This document shows, in pieces, positions 47,128 through 57,676 of a stretch of DNA of 64,000 bases. Position numbers and translations under genes: made by a program. Under the pieces are notes generated by a model, which saw only the letters and a list, made by a program, of their open reading frames with translations, did not search any database and was not told the origin of the DNA. Origin of the DNA: Adiantum capillus-veneris (lineage: Eukaryota; Streptophyta; Polypodiopsida; Polypodiales; Pteridaceae); NCBI GenBank assembly GCA_014529385.2, contig CM043949.1, forward strand, positions 142,237,858 to 142,301,857. Direction: 5' to 3'. Every line of letters begins with the position of its first letter. The first letter of the stretch is position 1.

Positions 47128-50100
47128 ATGATCTGTAATGTTATCCATGGCATTATTCAATTAGAAAGGCAAAACCGAGGGGTAAATATACTCTCAACTG
47201 GCTCCATGAGATTTCTGGATACGAGCAAGGCTCAACAGCCTACTCTATCACAAATGGAGACTCCTCTAATGAGTCCCATGGACCCATCTTATGTCATTTC
47301 ACCTGGGGTCTCTATGCAATCTGAGCCTCCGAGCGAAAACTTTAGCTTCCCTAACTTGGCTCAACCCTCTATTAAGGAAAACCCAGTGCTCACTCCAGGG
47401 ATAAGCCTGACAGAGAATGTACCGATGACATCTACGGTTAGCGCAGTGCCACTACCTAGTGTCGTAGTACCTAATATGGGGCCTCGACCATATGTGCCTC
47501 TAGCCCCTTATGCACACATGGCCCCCACACCTCCAATAGTACCACTTGATTATGCTCCTCGAGTGCCGCTCCCTAGCTCTTATCCGAGTGGACCTATGCC
47601 TGGTTATGTTCCATATCCTGCATCATCTACACATATGCCAATACCGGTACCCGTTCCTCTCCCACATATGATTCCAAGGGTACCTCCACCGGCCCTACCT
47701 CCTCACATAGGTGACTTGGCAGCGTTTGCTCAAACCATAGGTCGATCTATCGCGGAAAATATGCGTCATGCATCTGATAGAGAGCCTAGAAGTAAGGCAG
47801 TACAAATTGCCAAACTCACGCAAAAATTCAATGGGGACGAAGATGCTAGGAAACACATTGAAGTGTTTGAACAAGTATGTGATTCCTTAGGGGAACGCAA
47901 CGAACTACATAAGTGCAATGCCTTAAGCTTGACATTAAGTGGGAAGGCTGGAGATTGGTATAGAACCCTAAGGGTGGACGAGAAAACAATCTACCCTGCC
48001 CTTCGAAGGTTGTTTCTAAAGGAGTACATACGAGAAGGTGTGCTTTGGGGTGTAGCATCTCAGCTACAGAAGGCCGAACGTAAGGAAGGAGAGTCAGTAA
48101 GGGACTTCATTAGTCGTCTAAAGCACTTAAACTCTCGCTGCCCTGTAAATGAGCGCTTCAACAATAACCAACTGCTTGATCGATTCATTCGAGGGTTGAG
48201 GAATGAAGGAATCTATAATGGACTAGTGATTAGAGGTATCACAACCTGGGAAGATGTCACTTCCAATGCAATCCAATTAGAGGACAACTTGATGATAGCA
48301 GGCATGAGGGTGTCTACTGACACGAGATCCACTAGCTCACAAGCCATTGAGTATGAACCCATGACTGCAAAGCCCATTGCCAATGAGCCAAAGGTATTTG
48401 AGACATTCTTGACAGACCTCACCAAGGCAATCCAAGAGTCTCTTAAGGATAATCGACCCCCTCAAAATAGTCACATGTATCCAAGAAGGGAGCAACAATG
48501 GTGTTCCATTTGCTTAGGTCCACATAGCACTAGTGAGTGCCCTACGTTTAGAGTAAAATTTAATGGAACTTGCAACGCATGTGGTAGGTATGGTCACCAA
48601 GCTAAGGATTGTTTAATGATCAAACGTATGATGGCAAATAGACCACCTGTAGCCTGGACGGATGCACCTCGAGCTCCTGTATTGATGCCTACTCCACCTG
48701 TTGAGCAACTACCGCAACACATGGTCCCTAGACCTCAAAATGTTGTACAAGCTACACCGCTACCACCTCCTATGCTAGGACCGCAGCCCCCGCATCCAAG
48801 ATTCGCCCCTATGAACCAAGTGGGTTGCGAGCCATCAAATGCTTATCCAGATGGCTGTGAGGAGGAAATAGACACTAGTATTGCCTACGGACTTGATACA
48901 TTGGAAGAGTGTTCTATATACTACATGGAAGATTGTTGGGGACAAGTCAAGCCGGTTTATCAAGCTGCTGCTCTCGCATCCAGAGGTCAAAATATCAACA
49001 CCCAGGCTAGGAGGCCACCTCTTCAATGCTACGAGTGTGGTGGACCACATCGAGTAGTGGAGTGCCCTATTAGGCTGCAAAAGAATGCTGCACAGATGCA
49101 AATGAATCAAGGGAGAACTTCTGCAATGCCAATACTCACATGTAATTGTTGTGGCATAGATCACTTGATTGCCCAATGCCCCTATAACCCAAATGCGCCT
49201 AAAATCACACCCCTGAATTTGGTCGAAATTGCTAGTGTGACATCACCAATACCACCCGTTGCACCCGCTTATGCGATTACACGGTCCATGCTTCAAGGGC
49301 CAGGACATATCCTCGAAGAGAGAGATACCGCGTCAGTTATCCAAGCAAAGAAAAAGAAGACACGAAGGAAGAAGTCGCAGAATACGGAAAATTCAAAGCC
49401 AAGTTCCAAAACAAACATAGGAACAGGAGATGACCCCGTGTATATGAATGACCTCGAGGATGATTCAGATTCAGTCGAGACAATGGAGACTAGAACCAAT
49501 ACCACAAAGGGAAAGACCGACAAGGAAAACCGTAACATGGAACCAAATGAAAACCGAATAAGAGAAAACCATAAAGAGCCTCTGAAAACACCACAAGTGT
49601 TTCCAAATCCAATCCAAGACCCCCAAGATAAATCGCAGGGGCAAAAAGGGAAAAATCGTAAAAAGAAGATTGGGACGTACCCAAACCCTGTAGACGAGAT
49701 TAAGCAGGTGAAACATCTAAGAGGTTTAGTGGAGGAGACGCAAAGGAAACTAGAACCAGAACCCATGCATATCAAAATTCATGACACAGTGTTTCCCACG
49801 CAAGTTCATCCACCTCACATGAACCATAGACCGTTAGCCATATCTAGTATCATCCAAGAAGGGAGTGAGGACGGGACATCAGAAAGTGAGCATACACCCT
49901 TCTTGTTGGAAAGGATGTTTAACGAAGGAATACCTGATCCCATTGAGGAATATGAGATTCCATCCTCACCAGTTCCTAGTCAAGGACCTACACCCTGCAA
50001 AACGCCAATGAATGTTGCCAAACTAGTGGACTTCATGTCTTCTGAGGTCCAAACCACGATCATAGCAAAGCTGTATGGAGATCCTGAGTTATTCCTTGCA

Positions 50101-51627
50101 CTTCGAGCATTCCTTAACGGAGAGCTACGAACGGGATTACCGCAGTTTACGCAACCAAATAGGCCTGACTCGATTATGATTGATGAGGAAAATCATGTGC
50201 AACCACTTGACTTAGATGGACACGAGTCTGTGATCGAGGTACCCATTAACGAATTAGGGCAGTATTTTGAAGGCGACGAGTCTAATGCGACCCTACCCAT
50301 CACTACCAAGGGATTAACTATAAAGGGAATTCTTGATGGTGGTGCGGGAGTTAGCATCGTTACAAAAGATTGTTGGGAATCCATGGGAAAACCCCGCCTC
50401 AGTGTTACTAACATTGTGGTAAAGATGGCAAATGGTACCATAGCCAAACCTATGGGGATGCTCAAGGATCTTAAGATCAAAGTTCTAGGACACAAGGTAC
50501 GACATACGTTCATTGTAATGGATTTCTCTAAACACCTTATGTCATATGAAATGATTTTAGGACGACCATTCATGAGGGAAGCACAAATGGTCCACGATTG
50601 GTCTAAAAATCATGTCTGTTTGCAATTCCAAGACTCTGTCCTTAGAGTGGATTTGGTGACTGGTAAGGTACACCCCTTAGGGAGTAAAACCATTATTGAT
50701 CATCGCTCTGACACCACAGTTCACTCGGCCCCACTAGAATATTGTTACACTTGTAAGAAGGATACAGACATTGGCCAAGATTCTCCTTATATGGATGTGT
50801 TACCAGGTATGACGGAATCAGACAATGTGGATTGGGTCCACCTAGCATCAACCATAGACACTTGGGGAAATAGGGGGACGACCTGGGTAACACCTGAGGG
50901 GGATGAAATGCCTATACCCTTAAATATGCTACAAGCAATGCATATCGCTTCCGACAAGACTCATCCTAATGTAACGAAGAAAACATACAAGTGGGTCCCT
51001 AAAGCTTCTTTAGTGACCATAGCTAGTGCTAAAAAACAAAAGCCTTGTAAGAAACGTACCACTCGCTCCAAGAAAAGTAAGAAAATGTTGCGATGGATTC
51101 CTAAACGACTCTTAGAAGCCCAAGGCTACTATCAAGGAAATGATCAAATCTGGGTGCCAAAACGTAGATTGTGCTCTTACCTATCACCTGACCCAAGTGA
51201 GCCCAATCCCGTAGTTCCAAAACGAATCAATGATCGTGGAAAGAAAAATATCACAGAATGCTACACACCTGCTCCCGAGCTAGTTTGGGTACCAAAGAAA
51301 GAACGATTTGTTCCACCTAGCTCAGGAAGGGGGGAGTCCCATGAAGATTCTAGCTCCTCATGTAATACATCCATAGAGGTAAAAGCTTCTACACAGCCTC
51401 CATCTATAGTAATGGACCTCCATGAAGCTACAAAAGAATCCACACCTCCCAGTGTTCAAGAATCACCTGATGAACCACTTCAAGTTCGATCCTGGGAGAG
51501 TACCTTACCACCCTTGCAACTTGACGAGGCACCTAGGGTAATAGAAAACTACTGGCAAAAATCCTCACCTATTACCAACTGGAACAATTGGTTTCAAAGG
51601 GTGACAAGCTCATTTCAAATGGTATGA
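47128..51627 (+). CDS. Gag-protease polyprotein with W-P-K tail, copy A
   Basis: 1499 codons. A proline-rich region (residues about 80-190) precedes the Gag core (about 215-395; LTLSGKAGDWYRTLRVD, LKEYIREGVLWGVASQ, VRDFISRLKHLNSR). Zinc knuckles follow at residues 459 (CSICLGPHSTSEC), 482 (CNACGRYGHQAKDC), 634 (CYECGGPHRVVEC) and 672 (CNCCGIDHLIAQC). A basic/acidic linker leads to the retropepsin at about 1055-1190, with ILDGGAGVSIV (Asp 1070) and MILGRPFMR. The C-terminal part (1289-1390) has four motifs: KWVPK, RWIPK, IWVPK, VWVPK. No reverse transcriptase, RNase H or integrase motif occurs. Gag would package RNA and the protease would mature it; the tail is of unknown function. Confidence 0.9.
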   Translation: MICNVIHGIIQLERQNRGVNILSTGSMRFLDTSKAQQPTLSQMETPLMSPMDPSYVISPGVSMQSEPPSENFSFPNLAQPSIKENPVLTPGISLTENVPMTSTVSAVPLPSVVVPNMGPRPYVPLAPYAHMAPTPPIVPLDYAPRVPLPSSYPSGPMPGYVPYPASSTHMPIPVPVPLPHMIPRVPPPALPPHIGDLAAFAQTIGRSIAENMRHASDREPRSKAVQIAKLTQKFNGDEDARKHIEVFEQVCDSLGERNELHKCNALSLTLSGKAGDWYRTLRVDEKTIYPALRRLFLKEYIREGVLWGVASQLQKAERKEGESVRDFISRLKHLNSRCPVNERFNNNQLLDRFIRGLRNEGIYNGLVIRGITTWEDVTSNAIQLEDNLMIAGMRVSTDTRSTSSQAIEYEPMTAKPIANEPKVFETFLTDLTKAIQESLKDNRPPQNSHMYPRREQQWCSICLGPHSTSECPTFRVKFNGTCNACGRYGHQAKDCLMIKRMMANRPPVAWTDAPRAPVLMPTPPVEQLPQHMVPRPQNVVQATPLPPPMLGPQPPHPRFAPMNQVGCEPSNAYPDGCEEEIDTSIAYGLDTLEECSIYYMEDCWGQVKPVYQAAALASRGQNINTQARRPPLQCYECGGPHRVVECPIRLQKNAAQMQMNQGRTSAMPILTCNCCGIDHLIAQCPYNPNAPKITPLNLVEIASVTSPIPPVAPAYAITRSMLQGPGHILEERDTASVIQAKKKKTRRKKSQNTENSKPSSKTNIGTGDDPVYMNDLEDDSDSVETMETRTNTTKGKTDKENRNMEPNENRIRENHKEPLKTPQVFPNPIQDPQDKSQGQKGKNRKKKIGTYPNPVDEIKQVKHLRGLVEETQRKLEPEPMHIKIHDTVFPTQVHPPHMNHRPLAISSIIQEGSEDGTSESEHTPFLLERMFNEGIPDPIEEYEIPSSPVPSQGPTPCKTPMNVAKLVDFMSSEVQTTIIAKLYGDPELFLALRAFLNGELRTGLPQFTQPNRPDSIMIDEENHVQPLDLDGHESVIEVPINELGQYFEGDESNATLPITTKGLTIKGILDGGAGVSIVTKDCWESMGKPRLSVTNIVVKMANGTIAKPMGMLKDLKIKVLGHKVRHTFIVMDFSKHLMSYEMILGRPFMREAQMVHDWSKNHVCLQFQDSVLRVDLVTGKVHPLGSKTIIDHRSDTTVHSAPLEYCYTCKKDTDIGQDSPYMDVLPGMTESDNVDWVHLASTIDTWGNRGTTWVTPEGDEMPIPLNMLQAMHIASDKTHPNVTKKTYKWVPKASLVTIASAKKQKPCKKRTTRSKKSKKMLRWIPKRLLEAQGYYQGNDQIWVPKRRLCSYLSPDPSEPNPVVPKRINDRGKKNITECYTPAPELVWVPKKERFVPPSSGRGESHEDSSSSCNTSIEVKASTQPPSIVMDLHEATKESTPPSVQESPDEPLQVRSWESTLPPLQLDEAPRVIENYWQKSSPITNWNNWFQRVTSSFQMV

Positions 51628-53246
51628 TCTACCTAAGGAAGGGGGGAGTGTTTGCTGACAGTCATCATTCATTTGTTTCCCTCTCAACCTTTTTCCCTGA
51701 CCTCTCAATCTCCGATCTTAGGGAATGTACATATAAAGATTTATACTTACAAAAAAAAATAAAAAAATAAAGAGCAAGAGCAATTAGCAAACGAGTATGC
51801 ACATAAAAGTCAAAACATTGACTCAGACCTACACATGTCACATCTGGTACAGTGAAACAGAAACCTATGCCATAAAACACCTTTGATCCTCATCACTTGA
51901 GTGATGGAGGGTAGGTAAGATTAGTACGATAGGAGTGTTTCTGTTTTAGAGTTGAGTGATTAGCGAAGTTCTCTTTTCCCACTAATGTGCCTCTTGGAGG
52001 TATTGTTTGTGTTTCATAGTGTGTACAGGAGCGTGTTGCTATTGATAGGATTTGGACCTTCATGGAACCTTTCTCTCGTTCACACTTCAAATCAAGCGCG
52101 ACCATCGACACAAACAGGTGTTTCTTGTCCATTGGCATTGCCCTTATCTTTTTGCATCCATGTTTGTCTGCTTTGATTGTGATTGGTAGCATAATATTCA
52201 GCGCATTGGTTAGTATCAAACATTTAATTCAATGTAGTGTTTTGTTATAGTCACTTGTTTAGGGGTAAAAATCAAGCAGTCCGACTAAGCTAGTTTGACC
52301 AAGCTAGATATTAGAAATCTTCTCTTAATACCATGGGGAATGCCTTCCTAATAATCAATGGTTACTTAGGTTCTTAATCCGATTTAGGCAGCATTGTATG
52401 AAATGTACTAGGGCTTTCTAGTGGGCTTAACCCTATTGACCTTTAGCTTAAGTATTATAAAGGGAGTTTACTAATGTGATGAGCCTGGGGAGGGTAACAG
52501 TGTTATATGACCCCCCAAAGTTACAAAATTTAAATGCTGAAAATGAACAAGCAAAAACCAAAGTGCCACAATGTAAAATTTTAAGCTGGAAGAGAAATCC
52601 CTGCTTAAATTGGTACTTCACTCACATGTATAGCCTATGGTACTAGAGCCCTAGAGGTTCCCAGTGTGGGCGCTTTTCCTTGAAAAGCAAAAAACCCAAG
52701 GCATACAAAATAAGCACCCACTTCAAAATTGAATCAGTGTGAAAAGACTTTGGGGGGTCAAAGAAAAAGTAATCAGACAGGCGATGATTTCATGAGAAAT
52801 TCCTTTTATGGTAGCTTAACTACAAGGTTTTCTAGATATAGCCTCTAGTCAGCCCTCGAACATGAATACTTGGCTCTCGCGATTAAACAACTTAATTGAC
52901 CACAGAAAATTAAGAAGCTTACCCATGGTATTAATATTCGATCTCTAGTGCCTTTCGACCGTCATATTAGCGACCCCAGACTTGTTTAATTTTCTACCTT
53001 TACATCTGTTTATGCATTTGATTACATTGAAATTTAATGTTCATTGCTACCAAATTGTTTGAAATTCTTTGACCAATCAATTTGTCTACCTAAAACTGCA
53101 TATGCTTTTTAAGAGAATGCAATTACTGTGCCAATGTTGTTTGATTTTGCAGTGACTGAAGAAGGCTAAGGAAATTCATCTCAAATGCTCTTCCACCTCG
53201 ACGACCCAGCTTCAACTTAATAGCTTCCGAGGACGGAATCTACATC
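51628..53246. other. 3' non-coding region of copy A
   Basis: Begins with an internal polypurine copy (AGGAAGGGGGG, 51636-51646). It contains a perfect 14-bp inverted repeat, tgaccccccaaagt at 52508-52521 and actttggggggtca at 52747-52760. Copy B retains this arrangement at about 58538 and 58786. Short hydrophobic frames are not conserved well enough to call an envelope-like gene. Confidence 0.6.
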
Positions 53247-53257
53247 AGGAAGGGGGG
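53247..53257 (+). other. Polypurine tract of copy A
   Basis: AGGAAGGGGGG followed by ca and then the 3' LTR. The same tract is at 59282-59292 in copy B. Confidence 0.92.
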
Positions 53258-53259
53258 CA

Positions 53260-53555
53260 TGTTAACCCTCACGGCTCACGGACACCCATCACCTACGATG
53301 GACGCGTATTATGTATTTGGTAGAGTCAGGTACCGGGCTTGTCGGTCCAATAGGGAAAGGTAGAGTGATCGTCGATGAGAGGCGCACTTTAACTTGGACA
53401 TTCAAGGGATTAGTTGGTTAAGCATGGGCGCCCAAGTGTGAATAGGGTGAGCTCCTATAAAAGCCAACTAAACCTAATTTTTACTCATTCTCTCATTTGT
53501 GCAATTGAAGAGTGCTCTTGCTCCATCTCCATCTTCTTCTTCTTCTTCACCTCCT

Positions 53556-53590
<35 letters not shown>

Positions 53591-53840
53591 GAGAGTGTGT
53601 GTGCGATCGAGCATTACGAAGGCACGACGGCGACGAAGCGGTTGAGCGCGGCACGACTGCAGCTTCTTCTTCATCGCGGCGAGGAATCCACCACGAAGGC
53701 GAGCGTAGAGCGGTGAGTGACACACCCTTTGTTTCCTTGAGCTTGCTAGTTTAGGCTTGTTGTGTGCTTGGAGCCGTTTGTGGCTCGCATACGGTGTATT
53801 GGCAAGTCCCTTGCTTCGACAGAGCGGCAAGGAGCGCACA
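53260..53840 (+). repeat. 3' LTR of copy A
   Basis: 581 bp, nearly identical to 44900-45478; the sequence after it (acatgtcacatcc) is copy B gag. Confidence 0.96.
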
Positions 53841-56784
53841 ACATGTCACATCCGTCGTCTATTATGCCTAGGGCCACACATATGAACTTTGGGCTACCCC
53901 ATTGCACAACATCGTACCAAATGTGGAATCCAAGGACTTTTTATGCGCCAAGCCCAATGCCAATACCTACTCCACATGTAGTCTCTGGAGCACCTTCACC
54001 CACGGTGCCTGCTCACTTAGGTGACTTGGCAACATTTGCTCAAGCTATTGGTTGATCTATTGCTGAGAATATGCGTAACACGCCTGATAGATAGCCTAGA
54101 AGTAAGGCAGTACAAATATCCAAGCTCACATAAAAATTTAGTGGAGACGGGGATGTGAGAAAGCATATCGAAGTGTTTGAACAAATATGCGATTCTCTAG
54201 GAGAACACAATGACCTACATAAGAGTAATGCTTTAAGCCTAACCTTAAGTGGGAAGGCAGGGGATTGGTATAGAACCCTAAGGGTGGAAGAAAAAATGAT
54301 TTACCCTGTACTCTTAGGAGACTATTCTTGAAAGAATACATACGAGAGGGAATGCTTTGGGGTGTAGCCTCTCAGCTCCAGAAAGCCCAACGAGAGGAAG
54401 GAGAGTCGGTGAGAGACTTTATTAGTCGCTTGAAGCATTTGAATTCTCGTTGTAATCCAAATGAGCGCTATAATAAACAATTGCTTGATAGATTCATTAG
54501 GGCATTACGACATGAGGATATCTACAATGGCCTAGTCATTAGAGGTATCACCACTTGGGAAGCAGTCACCACCAATGCAATCCAATTGGAGGATAATTTA
54601 ATGATTCAAGGAGAAAGAGTGTCTGCTGAGTCTAAATCTATTAGCTCGCAAGCATCAGGGCATCGGCCAATGACCCTAAATCCTATTGCTAACAATATGC
54701 TATGGACCGCATAGTACCAGTGAATGCCCTACTTTTAGAGTAAAATTCAATGGGAATTGCAATGCCTGTGGTGGAAGGTATGGTCATCAAGCTAAGGATT
54801 GCATAGTATTTAAGCGCGCGATGGCCAATAGGCCAACCTTAGCATCAACAGACACACCTCGAGTGCCTACATTGATGCCAGCCCCACCTCTTGAACAAAC
54901 AGCACAACACATGGTCCCTAGGGCCCAAAATGTTGTTCAAACAACACCCTTACCACCTCTAGTGCTAGGACTGCAACCACCACATCCAAGAATACTTCTA
55001 TGAATCAAGTGGGTTGTGTGTCATCTATTGCTTGTTTGGAAGGCTGTGAGGAAGATATGGATCCTAATATTTCCTATGGGATAGGTGTGCTTGAAGAAAG
55101 TCCACCATACTACATGGAGGACTATTGGGGACAAGTCAAACCTGTCTATCAAGCACCTGCTCTTGCTGCAAGAGGCCAAAATATCAACTACACTGCTAAG
55201 AGACCACCTCTTCAATGCTATGAGTGTGGAGGTCCACATCATGTAGCCGAGTGTCCTATTAGGCTACAAAATAATGCCACACTAATGCAAACCAATCAAG
55301 CGAGCACGTCTACAATGCCGATACTCATGTGTAATCAATGTGGCATAGATCATTTGATTGCCCAATGTCCAAATAATCAAAATGCACCAAAGATCACGCC
55401 ATTAAACTTGATTGAGGTTATCGAGGAGCCATCACAAAGTACACCTGTGGTACCAGTAAACGTACTCACACGATCGATGCTCCAAAAACAAAATTATATT
55501 CTTGAGGAAAGAAACAAGGCATCTATTGCCGAATCTTAGAAAAAGAAGAAAACACGAAGGAAGAGATTGAAAAAAGTAGCAAAGTTAGACCCCAGTTCAA
55601 AGACCAACATAGGGACTGGTGACGACCGTATATATGAACGATGCTAAAGAGGATTCTGATTCAGGTGAAACCATGGAGACCAAAGAAACCACTAAGATAG
55701 AAACCAACAAGGAAGATCTTCATGAGCCACAATGGCTAGGATCCAAGAAGAAGATAGGGACTTATCCAAACCCTACAGAGGAGATTGAGCGAGTCAAGCA
55801 ATTAAGGAGTTTGGTGGAAGATACCCAAAGGGATCTAGAACCAGCACCTAGGCAGATCAAGATTACAGACACCGTGTTCCCTACACAACAACAACCTCAC
55901 CAAGTCCATAGACCCTTAGCCATACCTAGTGTCATCCAAGAAGAAAGTGGCTTAAAGTCATGGGAAAGTGAGCGTACTCACTTCTTGATGGAAAGAATGT
56001 TTACAGAGGGACTACATCATCCTATCGAAGAAATGAAGATCCCATCTTCCCCATGTCAAGGGACTGAAGCCCAAAATGTGCCATTAAACATTGCCAAATT
56101 GATGGATTTCATGTCTTTAGAAGTTAGAACCACCATCATGTCCAAACTATATAAAGACCCTGAGCTAGTCTCAGCTCTTTGAGCCTTCCTCAATGGAGAA
56201 CTAAAGTTTGGGCTACCACAATTTGCACAGATGGATGGAGCTGAGGAGATGCCAATAGAGGAGGAACACTTAGATCCACAACCCAACCTAGATGAGAACC
56301 TTGTTATAGAAATACCTGTTAACAAGTTGAGAAAATACTTTGAGGGTGATGAATCCAATGCGACCATACCAATCACTACCAAGGGATTAATTGTGAAGGG
56401 AATCCTTGATGGTGGCGCTGGGGTTAGCATTGTGACTATAAATTGCTGGGAGACTATGGGAAGACCTCACCTTGCGACCACAACCATAGTAGTGAAGATG
56501 GCCAATGGGTCTATTGTTAAACCTATTGGGATGCTAGAAGATCTCAAGATCAAGGTCTTGGACATAAAATAAGAGTTACCTTCATTGTTATGGATCTCCA
56601 AGCACACTATGGCATCGGAGATGATCTTAGGACGTCCTTTCATGAGGGAAGAAAAAATGGTGCATGACTGGTCTAATAACCATGTCTACTTGCAGTTCCA
56701 AGATTCTATCATTCTAGCACATCCTCTAGGAAACATGTTTATAATTGATCATAGATCTAACACCACAATTCACTCGGCCCCATT
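53841..56784 (+). pseudogene. Gag core, zinc knuckles and protease of copy B
   Basis: Continues the B gag after the A insertion. The Gag core lies at about 54100-54650 (EYIREGMLWGVASQLQ), with a stop at 54052-54054, others near 54091 and 54130, and a frameshift near 54308. Knuckles CNACGGRYGHQAKDC (one residue longer than in A), CYECGGPHHVAEC and CNQCGIDHLIAQC lie at about 54757-55370. The retropepsin ILDGGAGVSIV is at about 56401-56433 and MILGRPFMR near 56621. A frame break lies near 56570 and a stop at 56786-56788. Confidence 0.85.
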
Positions 56785-57676
56785 GTAGTATTGTTACACG
56801 TGTAAAGCGGACACTGATGTTGGGGAAGATTCTCCTTATATGGATGTCCTACCTGGGATGACAGAGTCGGACAATGTGGATTGGGTTCACCTAGAAGCAA
56901 CCATAGACACTTGGGGAAACAGGGGGACGACCTGGGTAACACCTGAGGGGGATGAAATGCCCGTACCCTTAAATATGCTACAAGCAATGCATATAGCTTT
57001 TGACAAGACTCATCCTAATATAACAAAGAAAATATACAAGTGGGTCCCTAAAGCTTCTTTAGCGACCATAGCTAGCGCTAAAAAACACAAGCCTTGTAAG
57101 AAAAGTCACACTCGCTCCAAGAAATGTAAAAAAACGTGGCGTTGGATTCCTAAACGACTATTCAAAGCCCAAGGCTACTATCAAGGAAATGATCAAATCT
57201 GGGTGCCAAAATGTAGATTGTGTTCTTACCTATCACCTGACCCATTTGCGCCCAACCCCGTAGCTCCAAAACGAATTGATGACTGTGGAAAGAAAAAAAT
57301 CACAGAATGCTACACACCCGCTCCAGATCTATTTTGGGTAACGAAGAAAGAACAATTTGTTCCACCTAGATCAGGAAGGGGGGAGTCCCATGAAGCTTCT
57401 AGCTCCTCATGTAATGCATCCATAGAGGTAAAAGCTTCTCCACAGCCTCCACCTACAATAGTGGACCTCCATGAAGCTACAAAGGAATCCACACCTCCTA
57501 GTGTTCAAGAATCACCTGATGAACCACTTCAAGGTCGATCCTGGGAGAGTACCTTAGCACCCTTGCAACTCAACAAGGCACCTAAGGTAATAGAAAACTA
57601 CTGGCAAAAATCCTCACCTATTACCAAATGGAACAATTGGTTTCAAAGGGTGACGAGCACATTTCAAACGGTATGA
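56785..57676 (+). pseudogene. C-terminal W-P-K tail of copy B
   Basis: A 278-codon open stretch from 56840, closely matching the end of the copy A polyprotein. It contains KWVPK, RWIPK, IWVPK and, in the fourth position, FWVTK, and ends QTV at the same place as copy A (QMV). Survival of a long open frame in an otherwise broken copy is notable. Confidence 0.82.

Larger units (their letters stand above)
44900..53840 (+). mobile_element. Young non-autonomous gag-protease LTR retrotransposon, copy A
   Basis: LTRs 44900-45478 (579 bp) and 53260-53840 (581 bp) differ by about four substitutions plus dinucleotide-tract length. Flanks are gcatg and acatg, four of five bases equal, inside the gag of copy B. 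A tRNA-Asp primer site, a polypurine tract, and one long frame for Gag, four knuckles, retropepsin and a basic tail are present. Reverse transcriptase, RNase H and integrase are absent, and about 1.6 kb of non-coding sequence lies before the 3' LTR. The enzymes must come from another element, probably of the Athila/Tat type given the primer site. Confidence 0.94.

Noticed and set aside
51985-52250. Hydrophobic short frames as an envelope-like gene in copy A, as in some Athila elements
   Set aside because: The frames are short, lie in different registers and are not preserved in copy B.
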